From: Triops longicaudatus
Lineage: Eukaryota; Arthropoda; Branchiopoda; Notostraca; Triopsidae
Length of the DNA: 64,000 nt
Reading direction: 5' to 3'
Assembly (NCBI GenBank): GCA_022885665.1
Contig: JAGQDJ010000016.1
Coordinates: 248,001-312,000 of the forward strand
The position numbers were made by a program, and so were the translations under genes. Of the stretch, positions 22,229-35,900 are shown in pieces. Position 1 is the stretch's first letter. Each line of letters starts with the position of its first letter. The notes under the pieces are model-generated. The model was not told the DNA's origin, did not search any database, and worked only from the letters and a program-made list of their open reading frames with translations.

Positions 22229-25200
22229 ATGCAGGTTGGAACATACTTATGCGCAATTTTCACTTTTCTAATTAATTTGTGCAGAGATGTCATTTCTAGA
22301 TGCGTATTTAAATTGCAAATTACCCTTTCGTATTGGAATTTGTACTCATGTAATATTTATCAAATCAAAGCATATATAATTGTAAGAACCATGTAATGTT
22401 ATTATTCTGTATGACTTGGTGTAAGTATGTAATCGTCTGTTGGCTTTAAGTTTCCAAACCACGGAAGATGAAACCGCGCCTAGTTTATCATTAGCGTGAT
22501 TAAAGGCAATCCGCGTAAAACGAGGTAATATTGTAGAATTGGGTATTTTGCACGCGAATTGATTCCGCGGTGTAACAAGATGGCTCCATAGAGTGTCCTA
22601 TTTTTAAAAGAAATATTTGGTTAAGAAATGTATTCTTACGCTATTTTTCATTATTTATTTAATTTTTTACTTTTACTTTCAAATGACTTTTGATTCTTTC
22701 AGTTGCGTAAGGATGTTAACTTGTTTTAATTCTGTTTTATCTATAGGACCACGATGTAATTGACATTCAGTGTCCGAAACTGCTCGATTGGTTGATGAGT
22801 CGGCGTTTGTGCACCAAGGCTTGGCACGAGCAAGCGTTAGCGATTCGTGAAAAAATTAATGCAGCGATTCAAGACATGCCCGAACACAAAGGCATTACGC
22901 AACTCCTGAGCGGCACATGTAAAGTTAACATAAATCCATCCCGACATTAATTGGAACTTAAATCAATTTTTCCTTTATCACTAGATATAAATTATTTTCA
23001 TTGCCTGCAAATTATCGACATCCTTAAAGAAACGGAAGCCGATAGTAAAAACATATTTGGCCGCTACGGCTCCCAACGCATGAAAGACTGGCAAGAAATT
23101 GTACGACTGTATGAGAAAGATAACATCTATTTAGCTGAAGCTGCCCAGATTCTCATTCGCAACGTGACCTATGACATTCCAGGCATTAAACGCCAAATGG
23201 CCAAATGCGAACAAATCCAGTTGGTAAATACTCTTCCTTAAAAAAATCCATTATTTTATAAACAGCTTTTTCCTTAACCTTTGACAGGAATGCGAACGCA
23301 AGGAGGCCGACTGTTTGAAAAACGCATCAGATTTGCGTGATAAGTACTACGCGTCTTGCAAGCAAATCGGAATTGAAGGCAAAAACGTCAAACGCGAACT
23401 GGTGAACCTGCTGCAAGACCTTCCTGAACTGTACGTGAACGTTGCCAAGCAATCTAAGGTCCTGGCAGAACCGCGTCAATTCTATCAACAATTTATTGCC
23501 TATATTCTCGAAAAGCCGTCACTCGATAATGAGGAGTCTTGTCTGCCGTTGGTTAAATACATCATGGGTGAGTATTTTTAACACTTCATGTTTACTTTAA
23601 TAATTTTCATCACGTTTACTTTGAAACAAGTCTGATAATTTTTGTTTAAAAAAAAAAAGAGCGCGGTAACACAACAACCTATGAATGGAGATACGGCGAG
23701 CCTCCTTTGAGGATCGAAGAACCACCCGTTAATATTCATATCGAAGACGACACGCCTGCGGAGCAAGATAATCAAGTAAGCTCGATATATCACAATTGTA
23801 AAGCAAGAAATCAGTAATTGTGCACTTTTGTATCGAAGGTTGACTTTGGTGACGGTATCGACTTCGGAGGGACGGATTCCGGTATTGATTTCGGTGAAGT
23901 AGCCTTAGAGACAGGTAAGCTATTTTAAGCTGAAAACAGTTAAATATGAGCATTAGAGATTAATAGTAATTTTTTTTTGTTAAAGAAAAGAAATGTTTAA
24001 TTACTTCTTTGTTCATTATGAAGGTGATATCGATTGGGGAGCCATGGCATCGGGAGCGGAGGTAGACCTGAGTGCTGGAGGCGAAATAGATTTCGGAAAC
24101 CAAGTGGAAACGAGTGGCATTGTTGTAGAAGAAACGGGGATCGAAGGTGGGGTAGCTCGCGAAGCAGAAGCGCTGACACTTTTGGATGCGGTTCAAACAA
24201 GGAACCTGTTTACCGATGAATTACTCGAAGTAAAGGCGCTTTATCATTTTGTGCAAAGAGTTTGTGGGCATTTCTTTACCTCTATGTTTTTTTTTTTTTT
24301 TTAATAGCTTGAGGCCTTTTTGATGCAGCGAATCCAGGAGAGTACGAGCCAAGGGCAGAATTTCAGCCTGACACAATTGCCTTCCAGGCTGCAGTTGTCG
24401 ACGGATCAACTTAAAAGTATGCTAGCAGACGTTCGGTCAATCCTGAGGCTTTTAAACGACATAAAACTGCAGCACCTGGCTTTGATACGTGCGTCACCCA
24501 GGTAAGTTGTTTTTGTTTTCGATGTATTTTCGTTCCCAAGTAGTACGCAAAGGGGGAATGCTTTGTTGGGAGAACTACTCGTCTAGAAGTCTTTCAACAG
24601 GAAATATCAACAGGAAAGTTTCACAGGAATACGAGGAAATTGGTTGATGAAGGAAATGAAACGTTTTGTGAGGTATACATTATGCATGGAAAAAATCTGC
24701 AAAGACTTGGGCATAAATAAGTACAGTATCGGAAATGTAAAGGCTCAGCAATGTGCTACGTATTTCATCTTTTTGTTTCTTCTGAGAACACAATTCACTG
24801 GAAAGAAGGTGCATTGCATTTTTACTAAAATTGTGACGTAATCGTATGTAATATTTCAATCGTGTACGAATACACTTTTGAAAATTTTACAAAAACTACT
24901 GTAGCTTTCTTAGTCTTCGTGAATTTTTCACTATAAATTCTTGCTATTGTACGAGTCTCGCAATTATAGACCTCGTTCCGTGCTTTTTCCTTACTTTTCA
25001 CTGGTGTTTTTGTAAAAACTGTGTGATGTTCAGTTGAGTTGTTAATTTGCATGTGAATAGCTTTTTGTAAAATTTGTGGAAGACGAATGGAATAGACAAA
25101 TGAAATGGAACCTCATTCCAAAACTGGAACCTCAACACGTGTTTTCTGGAGTTCAGCACATCTATTGTGTTGTCTCTTGTAAACTCATCTGTTTTCGCAA

Positions 25201-26413
25201 TCCTTTTTTATTGCGAGCCTCGCCCTTCTTACATCTTAACTGTCAATTCCATTTACAGTTGTCATTTTCATGTATATTTAGATTATGCACGAGCTCGGCT
25301 ATCGCGTAGATCGAGAAATATGCAGTGAATGTTTTGACGAATTACAGGTCAAGCGATTTCAATAGATGAGTTCAGGATGTTGCCATAGATAATTCATGTT
25401 TGGTACCAAAAGAGCGTAAAATTGTTTGGTCGGGGAATAAAGACGAAGGTTTGAAATGTAGAATGAACCACTCTTAAGATTTTCAAACAATACGTAAAAC
25501 AGAAGCATAGTTGCATTATTCATATTTAAAGCAGAATTTATCCCAAAAGATGCTTCGTGTTGAAACCTTTCAACCTTGTCACCTTTTTGCGAACTTTTCA
25601 CGCGAGCTTTCAACTTTGCAGTTCTTTCGTGAATCTATAATCGCAAAAATGTTTCAGTAGAGTTTCTTACAACGAACCGTTTTATGACAACAATTGGGCT
25701 GTTTTAGAGGAGTCGGCAGATTCCGGTGAAATAGTGTTTAAAAAAGCCTCCGAAATAACGAAATTCGGATGTACCGAATTGATTGTCAAGTGGGGTTCGT
25801 TACGGCGAGATTTTCTATGCGAGAAGTTCCGCGTCAATTTTAGCGTTTTCAGTTATAATCAAAAGTCTAGAACTGAATCCGAACTGTACTAAATTTTATC
25901 AGAATTATTGTTTCAGTTTGAAACTTTTAAGCTTTAATTGAAAGCACGTTTGTTCACAAACTTACGCAAGTTGTATAAATTGTAACTAAGATTAAAACTG
26001 TCAGAACCGAAGAAATTTTATGAGCTTATTGGACTATTTAAGGGTCACTAGCATCCACTTGCAAAAGAGAAAGGTTTCCAATCGTACTTTTAGAAAGCTT
26101 ACAATCGCTTCATCATTTTCAGGTACGTGGATCGGCTAGCGTTGTCTTTGCAGCAAAAACTGCAATTGGCTGACAAGATGGAAACGTCGCGGGAAAAAGC
26201 GGAGCGCCGTCGGAAGGATGCCAGCACCGAGCAATCGGTTTTACAGCCTAAACTCCAAATGTTACTTACGAGAAGTAAAGAACTCAGACAACAGGTAAAT
26301 ACAAGTTCTGTAACAGCTAATATAGCTAATCAACTTCGTTGTTCCAGCTCGAAGCCGACATTGCCAAACGGTACAAGAATCGGTCAGTGAGCGTCTTGGG
26401 TACTGGCGTTTAA
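22229..26413 (+). CDS. CDK5RAP3: CDK5 regulatory subunit-associated protein 3 (C53/LZAP)
   Basis: Ten exons: 22229-22234, 22747-22918, 22985-23223, 23288-23567, 23660-23775, 23839-23914, 24024-24229, 24308-24501, 26123-26294 and 26348-26413. They sum to 1527 bp (508 aa). CDK5RAP3 is the substrate adaptor of the UFM1 E3 ligase (UFL1/UFBP1) at the ER and a receptor for ribosome-stress ER-phagy. The family match is strong throughout: LLDWLMSRRLC, AIREKINAAIQDMPEHKGI, NIFGRYGSQRMKDWQEIV and YEWRYGEPP. The acidic linker at 272-321 carries one IDWG (299-302), three IDFG and one VDFG, the place of the shuffled ATG8/UFM1-binding motifs. The first coding exon is just ATG-CAG; it was chosen because MQ-DHDVIDIQ gives the expected N-terminus. 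Intron 8 (1.6 kb) contains a decayed Tigger-like repeat. Confidence 0.93.
25655..25830. repeat. Degenerate Tigger-like repeat in CDK5RAP3 intron 8
   Basis: The left end reads CAGTAGAGTTTCTTACAACG. The right end, in reverse, reads roughly ATAGAAAATCTCGCCGTAAC, giving poor terminal inverted repeats ending in GAACC. An internal 17-mer, AACGAAATTCGGATGTA (25757-25773), recurs exactly at 45154-45170 in the Abd-B intron. Boundaries are approximate. Confidence 0.45.
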
Positions 26414-28079
26414 AAGCTGCTCGAGAACATCCGCTTTGTACTTCCAGTGCATGATTTTTGAGCGTGAATGGGGTGGTTGGCAAAAGGGTTATATAATACA
26501 GACGTTATTTGACTTAAAAGCACAAAACTCGGTTTATTTTTACTTCGAAGTTCTTAAAACGCTGATAAACATCAGTACAGCCATGCAGTGTATAAATCGT
26601 TTCGCATCTGGAAGAAATATAGTACAAAGATAGGTGAAATTTATGTCGATTTTTTATCAAGTTTGAAATAGATTTTGAAATACTCCTTATGAGCAGCAGA
26701 ATTGCATTTTAAATTTGGAGTTTAAATACAAGTAATTTGGTTTGGTAATATGATATATACTCAAGTATTTGTGTTTTCAGATGATGAAGAATCTCTGATA
26801 TTGTACAAAATTTACCATGATGCGCTTTTGTATAATTCAAACTTCGCTATGAAGAGTCCTATGGGGACAGAAAAACCGTTTGGTTTATCCGAATTTCGTA
26901 ACATCGGACACCACTTCTGCGCATTTCACGTAATTAGTGCAAAACCCGGAGTTTTTGTCTACTCGGCAGTACCCTTTTATTTGTTATAACGAGTTTGTTA
27001 AAGCTAGTTTTTGTTTTATAGTGCTTATCAAATATTTTGAAACTGTAACGTAAGGGTCGCTGAAAACCCCACAGAGATAAGACTTTATGTTCCTTGGTAA
27101 GTTCTAACATACCTAATTTCTTTTGTGTGGCAGCTGTACAATAATGAATTAATTCTTGTTCTGCGGAACACCCACCCTTCATTTCACTGCGATGTACATT
27201 GGAGCGTAGTATTGGATATTTCTTGATAACGGAAATGCTTTGCTTATGGCAGCTGCTAGGTGAAAAAATTATGAGAGTGCAGCGTATGCATACGTTTCCA
27301 ATTTAAACCGCAGAAAGGAGTTCATTATTAGCTTAATTACTCAAGGGAGAGGTAGGTGATATAGTGTCCATTGTACTGCTTTCATTAAAGCAGTCCACCG
27401 AGAATAATAACTTAAATCTGGATTGCAGCTCTCGGGTACCTTATTGAGTCTTCGCAATCTTTCTTGAACGTTGAGATTTTTGTTTCAACCTAATACATCA
27501 ACAAACTGATACATCAGCTTTACAACAACAATAATCAAATAGCATTAAAGACATGGATATTCTTGTATCCTATTTTCTGAGCAAAGCGTTCTTTTAGGAA
27601 AGAAGATAATCCCCAAATTTCACATTCGAATCCCACTTATGAAAGTATTCCATAAATATTCGTAAAGTTAATGTCGCTCTAAAATTCCTATAAACATACG
27701 TTTTTCTAAGTTAAACCAGGACGTGGGGCAATTTTTGACCGTTTGTTATTGAAACCCTCGCTTTTTCGTGCAAAAAGCGGATCAGATTCGCATGAAAACC
27801 TAGTTATCGTGAATGTGAAAGGACCGCGAAAATCCAGAAACCCGAGAGTTTTTGTACACAAGCAGGGTTCCTTCCTTGTCTGCGACTCGTCAGCACAGCT
27901 GGAGAGTTTCATCCGTAGCAGAATTTGCATAAAAAGGACGCGTAAGTGCAGCAAAAAGGGTTTCCAAAGGCCAACAAAAAACAACAAAAAATATGGGAGA
28001 CAAACATGTCGGGTGTCGGCAGCATTCCGGGATCCTTGAGTTGAATTCCTGCGTACAGCACAAGCTTACCAGGCACGCA
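26414..28079. other. Gene-free AT-rich stretch after CDK5RAP3
   Basis: Probably begins with the CDK5RAP3 3' UTR. Open frames near 26.75 kb and overlapping frames on both strands near 27.7-28.0 kb show no family resemblance. Nothing further is supported. Confidence 0.5.
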
Positions 28080-28380
28080 GGAACACTTCAATAGAAGGCG
28101 GGTATGTTCGCGCAGTCGACCACAGCAAGAGACGCGTCTCTCCTTCAGTTTCGCCCCACAGGCGGGGAGCCACGTCGGCGTTGCTAGCTTCCAGGTTACC
28201 TAAGCAACGGCAGCCATGCTGCCGAACTGTAAACCAATCCGCCCGGTTGCGCTCCGGTTCCCGCGCTTCTGTGCCTCAACATTGGGCAACCAGCGCCACA
28301 TAATTGCCGAGCTCGGGGTTCCTCCCTTCCCTACCCACGCTTCCTAACCCAGCCAAGAACGCTTCACGAACGTAAAAATA
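28080..28380. promoter_or_regulatory. GC-rich island with RFX X-box and CCAAT box
   Basis: About 300 bp of markedly GC- and CpG-richer DNA in an AT-rich setting. GTTACCTAAGCAAC at 28195-28208 fits the RFX X-box consensus (GTNRCC, two spacer bases, RGYAAC). A CCAAT follows at about 28233. An ATG at 28216 opens a 43-codon frame to 28347 that I do not recognise. The arrangement resembles a promoter, but no gene model can be attached. Confidence 0.4.
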
Positions 28381-31300
28381 ATATCAAGGTTGTGTGGTAT
28401 TTAATGCAAAAATGGACATTACTCCTGGTGGTTGTCTTTCTTTAAGATCAAATTTCACGAACTGTGTGTATACTAACCCTAGGTAACGTATTGTAAAGGA
28501 AAATTAGTAAGAAATTTAAGATTTGTATGCGTAGATCCAAAGAACCAATGAACAACAAGGCACGGCCCATGTACCACGATAGGCCTACTTAACATTACTC
28601 ACCTACACGAGGCTCTATTGGCAAACACAAATTTCCCGCCAAACTGTAACTGGATTTTCAGTGGCAAGTATGACGCGCCATTTTGTACGATTTTAATCCG
28701 TAGCGAAGCGACGGGAGTAGCGTAAAATTGAGGAATATACGAAACATGGCACTTCAATTCTATTCACTTGGATGCTTACGATTATTTTTAGTGGTGTCAG
28801 AACCCTACACCACGCCCTTTGTGGTACTTTCATCAACGTTGTTTCGTTCCTTGAACTAATAAGCGAGTCACACCGAATTTAACAAGGAAACTTGCTTATT
28901 TGTGTAAGCCAAGTTAAGAAATTGCTGCCTTTTAGTAATTTATTTTTCTCCTTGGTTTAAAATAGTTCGCAATGAGGCTAAAGCCTTTTCCTGTGATTTC
29001 TCCTCGTGTTTTCGCCAAACCCCTCTTTCCTGCTTCCTTCAGTAAAGTCAGACGCGAGCGGACACCATTACGGAGTCATTTAGTACCCCCGAATGGCCCC
29101 ACAAAGTAACCATTAAAGGTTTTCCCCGATACACAACATTGTTCTTTATTTCACCTTCAAGTTTACCCAGACACAAGGCCGCTACATTGGCTCTAAAACA
29201 GGCAAAGGCAGACAAATTTAAACAACGTTGTACGAAAAACAAAGAAAAGAACGAAAAAAAGTTGAGAACGTAGGAAAATACCCCAACGTCTGTATATGCG
29301 ATGGGGGATCCTATGCGAAAAGCACACACATACACCCAGATACCCATACTAACATGCCCAGTTTTAGGGTCATTTTGTTTGCTTATGTTAGCTGTAGCCA
29401 AGTTCTTGTTGACGAGCCGCGCTGCCTCCACGGATCTTCCTGATTATCCAGATGGACACACATGGCCCCCCTCAAGCTCCCTTACCAGCTTTTTTTTCCT
29501 TCTCTTTTCTTTTTTTGACCATCCTCGAACGACGATCAGAGCAAGTCATCCTTTTAATATAACACTACTTGGCGATGGGTGGCCGTTGGCCGTAGTTTCT
29601 GACTTTATTCCGGAGCAGATTGACATTTCCGAGTCTTGCTGGCTCCTAGGCACATTGATCTTGTCTTCTGGAATGAAAGGAAGAAGAAAAAGATGAAGTT
29701 GTTTAGCAGTGAGTAGGTGACTATGTGCTTAACGTGGCGTCAAGTTGTTTGCCAGGGACTCGTGGGCGTGATAAGGCTAGTTTCACACGTCTGTCTCAGT
29801 GCTAATTGACAAGTCTAAGGGACTTTCATAATGTTTGGACATTACTTAACAAAGAAATACCTCGCGCTGGTGTTAAAAGTCGGAGTAAACATGGGAAGGT
29901 GAAAACGTTTGACAACGTCCAACTTATTAGATGTTTTTCTGTTTCCTTAAAACACTGCAATTCCACTTTTCACTTTCTCGTCTCGGGAAGACAAGCTTTA
30001 ATTTTGTTATTTCTTTTTATTTCTTTAGTTGTATTCTATTTTGAAAAGCGATAATTTTACTGCTGTAAATGCCATCGCATTATTTTCAAATTGTATAGGG
30101 ACTTGAAGCAGCAGGTTTCGGGTTTTAGACCTTTCTTTTTTCGTTTATGCCAAGTGGGGTTGTCGTGAGTGATAAAATTGACGGCAACGTCTGTCTTCTT
30201 TCCAAGGAAAAAAAAAAAACTCGTGGCAGAAATTTTGGTCGTTGTGCAAAAAGGAACAAGACATACTTCTTCTGAGTTCTTAGAAGAATCCCATCAGCAG
30301 ATTCGATGCGAGGTTCACACATACGATTGAGAACATGACAAAAAGGAAGAAAAACTCAACCCAGCCAGAAACGTGAGCCATGAGCCAACTCAAAACTCGA
30401 AGCGACTCGCTCCACACCAAGTTTCACGTACTGACAGTCTTCGTGTCGTCTGTCAAGTGACAAAGTCACAGCTCGCAATTGCAGAAAATCGTGAGCCATC
30501 AAACTACTTAACAGTGAAGCATATTAAAGTGACTTTTTGCAATCCATTTTTGCATTTCATAGGAATTAGATGGAATCCAGGTGAGTCAGGAATTTGTATT
30601 TTTAATTCATTGCTCTATTTTCTTAGGGAATTTATTTTAAACGCTTTGAGCTAATTCTGAATTTTAGTTCTTGCGAACGAAATGTACACGAAACTTGTAG
30701 AAGCTTGTGTTCTTGATGTTCAAAGCTAGAAATTAAGCTAATTTCTAAGGTAAAAAATTTTCAAAGAATTAAAGTCCAATTTTTTTACTTGACAGCACAA
30801 GGTAAACTTTTCAATTTCGAAAGAAAATACTATTTTTCAATAAGTAATCAAAATGTAGTCACGGGCGAATTTGTTTCAACCGTTTAACGGGTGACAGTAT
30901 GTGTAGGAAATCTCACATGTGAGCTTTATTTTACCACTCCAGCAGTCCTTGACTGTTAAGTGAGTTGTTAAAAAGTCATTTAAGTTGTTTAGTGGACGTA
31001 AAACGTACATGTGCGAGTGTAGTGTTACAGAGTAGTGAAGTACAATTCTCGGCATCACCTTCTGACACACTCACCAAACATAAGCGTACAGTTAACTTTT
31101 TATACCATCTACTGATTAACGTGCCCTCGGAGAATCTCGTTAGCAACCCGTGCACGAGCAATACCTAATTCCATCAAGGCGATCAATTCGCACTGCAAGA
31201 AATTTTAACCGGCGGCTGGTTACCAAATAATGTTTAAAAATATTTGTAGAAATTTACTATATTTTAAAGCTAATGTAGGAACAGCTTACTGACAGCTTAT

Positions 31301-32900
31301 TTATTAAAATTCACGTAATTTTATCATCTTTTAATAAAGAAAAACTTGTTCAAATTACTGATTCAAGCGAATTTTATTATTTGCTGCGCATGTAAGTACG
31401 TTAGAAAATTAATTAACAAATTAACACTGGCAATTTTTAGCCACGTTTAGCCAATTATAAATAGCTCTTGTTTTAAGTAGTAGCACTTAACAGGCGACAT
31501 TACGTCAGTCTATTTGCGCCAAGAGGAATTTTGGATAGTCATTGTGGATTTTAACCACACTGTCCCCCTTTTACCATGCCTAGTAAGGAGCTCCACCCAC
31601 AAGGACTCATCAAATACCACAAACGGCCCCGACCGCTAACCTTCATGATCGACCTCGCCTTTTAACAGATTTATTCATGTTTGGACAGTGCTAATAGGCC
31701 TATTACCCCCTGATCTCTTATTCCCACCTCCACGCGGACCCTAAAACCTCAATAACTTTCAAAACGCGTGTTTGAGCTGCATTAAAGTGAGGCGATTCTG
31801 ATCTTGAGCACGCATTTCCAACCGGGCAGCTCATTTTTCAATAACAACTGTATTGCCCGAACCTTGAACCCCGAAATAGCGTCATAAAGCTTGTCTGCCA
31901 AAAAGTCTGCTTCGTTCGCACCAGGTTTAAGCAAAGATCTTCTTCCCCGCCGTTCTTTCCCTTGGCCTGTCCTCCACTACACCTCCATTAAACGTTTTCA
32001 TTGCCCGGCCGTATAAACCTTGTCGGTCAACCTTTGCTACCGCCAGAAAAGCCGCACTGCCATGCACCTAATACGGCACACACAGGCTACTTGCCTAATG
32101 GCGAAGTTATTGTTTTTTTATTGTGGGCATCAGACCCTTAGGTCAAATCGAATAATACTTGCAATGGCCCATAGGGGGCGGTAGTTACAACTCGCGCAGA
32201 TAACCTTCGTGCCTCGTGTACTTTACGCTATTGTTACATGCATGCTACCTTAGCACAAGTACGTTCGTAGTAAGGTATCGCACACGTACCGTCAATAAAA
32301 CAACCCTAGCATTGTCCAACAATGGGATCTACCACTACAAAAACTTTGTGCTGTAATTTAGGGAATATTGACAGGAGCACGGCTGCATTGTGCCTTTTGT
32401 GCAACAATTAGAATTGTTACACTTTTCTATTATACTCTTCATCGCTTTTTGAGTTAGGCAAGTTATGTTATCTTGAGTAAGGTTAAATGAAATTAGGTAA
32501 AATTTTCATGTTAGAGGCGCTAGGAACCACAGTATTGATGGAAACACTGCAGGTAGTGACGCAGTTTAACTCCGTTTTTCTTGCAAATAATAGTCCCATC
32601 TTTCCAAACTTCTTGGCACTAATTCATCTACGTGTCTTGACGCTATATACTGCAACGGTTTTACTCGAAAAGCTCTTTGGGCTGGAAAAAAAAAGATAAC
32701 GATACATAAAAGTGAAAAGTTCCAAGTGTGAAAACATTTCTAGCGAACATTTGCTACGGCGTGGAATGCCATTCACGCAGCTGTCGTGTAGTAAGCATAG
32801 GCTCACTTTTATTGTCCAGTACGTGCATGGGTACATACGATACCTCAACCTCGCAAGCTACTTTTCCGAAGCCATGTATCTTTCTTTCATTTTGTGCCCT
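28381..32900. other. Gene-free stretch upstream of Abd-B (distal)
   Basis: No coding gene recognised. Isolated motif matches include an E2F-like TTTCCCGCC (28632-28640), CGCCATTTT near 28677 (YY1/PHO type) and a CRE-like TTACGTCA at 31500-31507. An open frame on the minus strand at 29048-29431 lacks family features. Any enhancer role is speculative. Confidence 0.4.
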
Positions 32901-35900
32901 GTTCCTCACACAAGAGGGCACAACAATGGAGTCAATGGGACAATAGGCGCAAAAAGGGACGCTGCTCGTCGCTGAAAAGGCAGTTGAGGCAGGTCTTACC
33001 CCAGGTTGGCGGAAGTGGGTTCGTTTTACGAGTACGCAGCCGACCAGTGTATTTGCAGCAATGGCGTCGTGCGTGAGCATGATTGGAACACGGCGCGGAG
33101 TCACGCAGAGCCCGGGCCGCATAAAATGACAGCTAACAACCCCAGCGCTGTGCGGCCGAGCCCCTTTGCAAAAAGAAATATAAGAAAAGCTGCCTGACAG
33201 CTCCGAGGGAAAACTCGAGCACCAGATGGGTTGTTATGGCAACCTCCAAGGCACAGAATAAGGCAGACGCGGGGGGAGAGCTGGACTGGAGTGTGTTCCC
33301 CGTTTTCACTGCAGGAGGTGTGGAATATGTCAGACATGGACAGCGCTGGGAACAGGGATCTATGGCTAAGGGGAAATTAGACAAGGAACTCAACAATGAA
33401 TTAATAACTGAAACCCGAGGGGAGAAGTAATGCTGGCTTTCATTAACCCCCAATTTTATTCCACCAACCTGTTGCACCTTTAATTGAAAATGGTTAGAAA
33501 CTCCATTTTTTTCTGTCTAACATTAACCAATGATGTCTAACGACATCACCTCGTTTTCGAATTAGCCGCACGTAACGAAGCATATTTCAAGCAGGATTCT
33601 GTTTTCAGCTTATGCTAGGACAAAATCGATAGAAAGACATCTGGCGAATTTCCACCTTTATTTTCTCTTTTCTTTTCATATCTGAAAAAGCAAGAAGAAG
33701 GATAAAATGCACTCTAGGTAATCACAAGCAATCCGAAGAGCTTGGGGGAAATCTCCAAGGAGTTTGATATAGACCGCAAAGAAAATTAGATGGAACGGCA
33801 GACCACACATGCCAAAAGGTATGTTTTCATTAAGCGGAAATGTAGCAATCCACATCTCCACCCCTTTGTAAGATTGGATGGGGATTGGAACCGAACGTTG
33901 CTCATTTAGAAAAGCAGTCTAGTGCTCTGGCAAACATAATCGTGAAGCTTTGCTCACATTCGGTTTACGAGGCATTTCCTTGCCCGTCTTTACTTACTCT
34001 CCCTAGCCCACAGCCGGAGTTAGTACTCATACTAGAAACCTTTACGCACCCTCAAATTGGCGAAACCATCCCTAGACACACAGAGCCATCTAGGGGGAGA
34101 GGGAATTTGATAGCCTGTAGCCCCGTCTTTCATGAAGGAGATAATCACCCATTCCATTTTCCACTTACGCCAGAGTTGTTAGGTTGGCAAAATTTTCCCT
34201 GGCTTTGACACGAAATGTGCACGACAGCACAGCACTGGGAGGAGACGGGAGGCCAGCGTGCTGGAGCACGTGGTCCCTTCAGAATGTAAGCGTCCAAGGA
34301 AATGGTTTGTTTGCACTGCGGCAGATTTGATAGACTCATCAGATGTCAGAGTCTGATCTGATAATTGCTCATAAAGCGAGGCATAAAAAGGCCATAGCAG
34401 TGGTACTGGCGTGCATTGACGGACTTTAGAACTTGTGTGAAACGAACATAGAAACCCCCGGACAGAAAGGGAGTTTTGCGCGTTTCCATAAAACGCGCGT
34501 TTCGTAACCCTTCGAAAAGGTGCTGTGCCCAAAAATCAAAAGCTAACAAAATCCTTGACAGGAAAGAACGAATAGTCGAACAGTGGGCTTTTTTTCCACC
34601 CCCGACGATTTTCTCCCTAAAGGTACCAAAAAAAAAAAGAAATAAAAAAGCTCATTGCCACCGCAGTAGTAAGTATGGAAAAGAGGCTCTAGCCTCTCCG
34701 CAGGGGCTCTAATAACTTTGGACGTGTAATGTTCTATAAAGTTCAACTTAATAGAGTCCCAGCAAGGTATTAAAAAAGAACTTGGAGTTCCCTCCCTGTG
34801 CTTTGGCTTCGAGTGTCTACTGGTGGAAATCCTCCATGTCTAGGAAAAGCAGTGATTTCCCCATCACAACAGGTTGGCAAGTTTTGTGTGGCCCTACTTT
34901 TTTACCTATGAAAACCCTCGGGATCGTTTTTCATTCCCTGTCTTATGTGACTCTTTGGCACACCTTTTGACACCCTGCTAAAAACCCGTCAAAGGTTTTT
35001 GTTGGCGCTTTTCGCAAATTTTCATAACCACCAGTACTGGCTTTGGCTACTCAATCCTATACCTTTTTCCCGTTTTAACCCTCCCTTATTTTTCGCGTAG
35101 CTTTTATGGGCCCTTGCGTACGGTTTCATCGCCTCATAAAAGAAGCATTTTGTTTATCGGACTCGACTACCGACGACGTCTTTTTACACCAACCGTAGTA
35201 GACTCGTTAGTCAAGCAAAATACCCACATATGTGTGAAGGTCCCCTTCCAGCTCTTTGCTGGACATTTTTTCTTACGCAAACAGGTGGTTTTCCACCGTT
35301 TTCGCGCAAGAAAAGGCCACGGAGGCGTGTGAAGGTGTCGCAACAAGCCCCGAGATGTCGTCGGTAGGCCGTGTAGGCTGGTTTTCGCGGTAAAAAAGCG
35401 GCCTTCGTGGGGCGCAGGGAAATAGGGCCGAGCACGCCCTACCCGCTGAGCATTTGCGTTTACGCCGTGTTGGCCTTGTTCAGGGATTCAGGAGCATACA
35501 CGACGAGGAGGTCGGGAATATGCGCAGCGTCCCGGGCAATAGCGAAGAGCGTCTGTTGTGCCCTCCCGTTTCCCCTTTGGAGTTAAGCTCCTTATTTCTA
35601 TAGTGGTGGTACGGAGGGAGGTGGGGGTTGCGTAGGGTGAGTTGGTGAAACTCCGGGCGACGCCGGGGCCAAGTTTGTCTCCCCCCCTTCTTCTGGGGGT
35701 TTTTCTTGCTACAGGCCTCTCGAGTTTTCCTCCCATTCTCGCGCCCACCCTAAGACAAGGTTTGCTATGGATTTGGTGTGGGTAAAAGAGGGAGTCCGTG
35801 GAGCTTGTATCTTATATTCTGGCGCGGACCCCCACAAAAGTTGGCTGACTGGTAGGGATCACGCTCACGCTGCTAGCTCACGCTAACACACGTACATGTA

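Noticed and set aside
23224..23287. U12-type intron in CDK5RAP3, suggested by TTCCTTAAC near the acceptor
   Set aside because: The donor is GTAAATAC, not GTATCCTT, so an ordinary U2 intron with a good branch site is more likely.
27620..27645. TTCGAATCCCA, resembling a tRNA T-loop
   Set aside because: No matching acceptor, D or anticodon stems nearby.
27706..28039. Overlapping frames on both strands near 27.7-28.0 kb
   Set aside because: Neither resembles a known family, and overlapping antisense frames of this size are common by chance.
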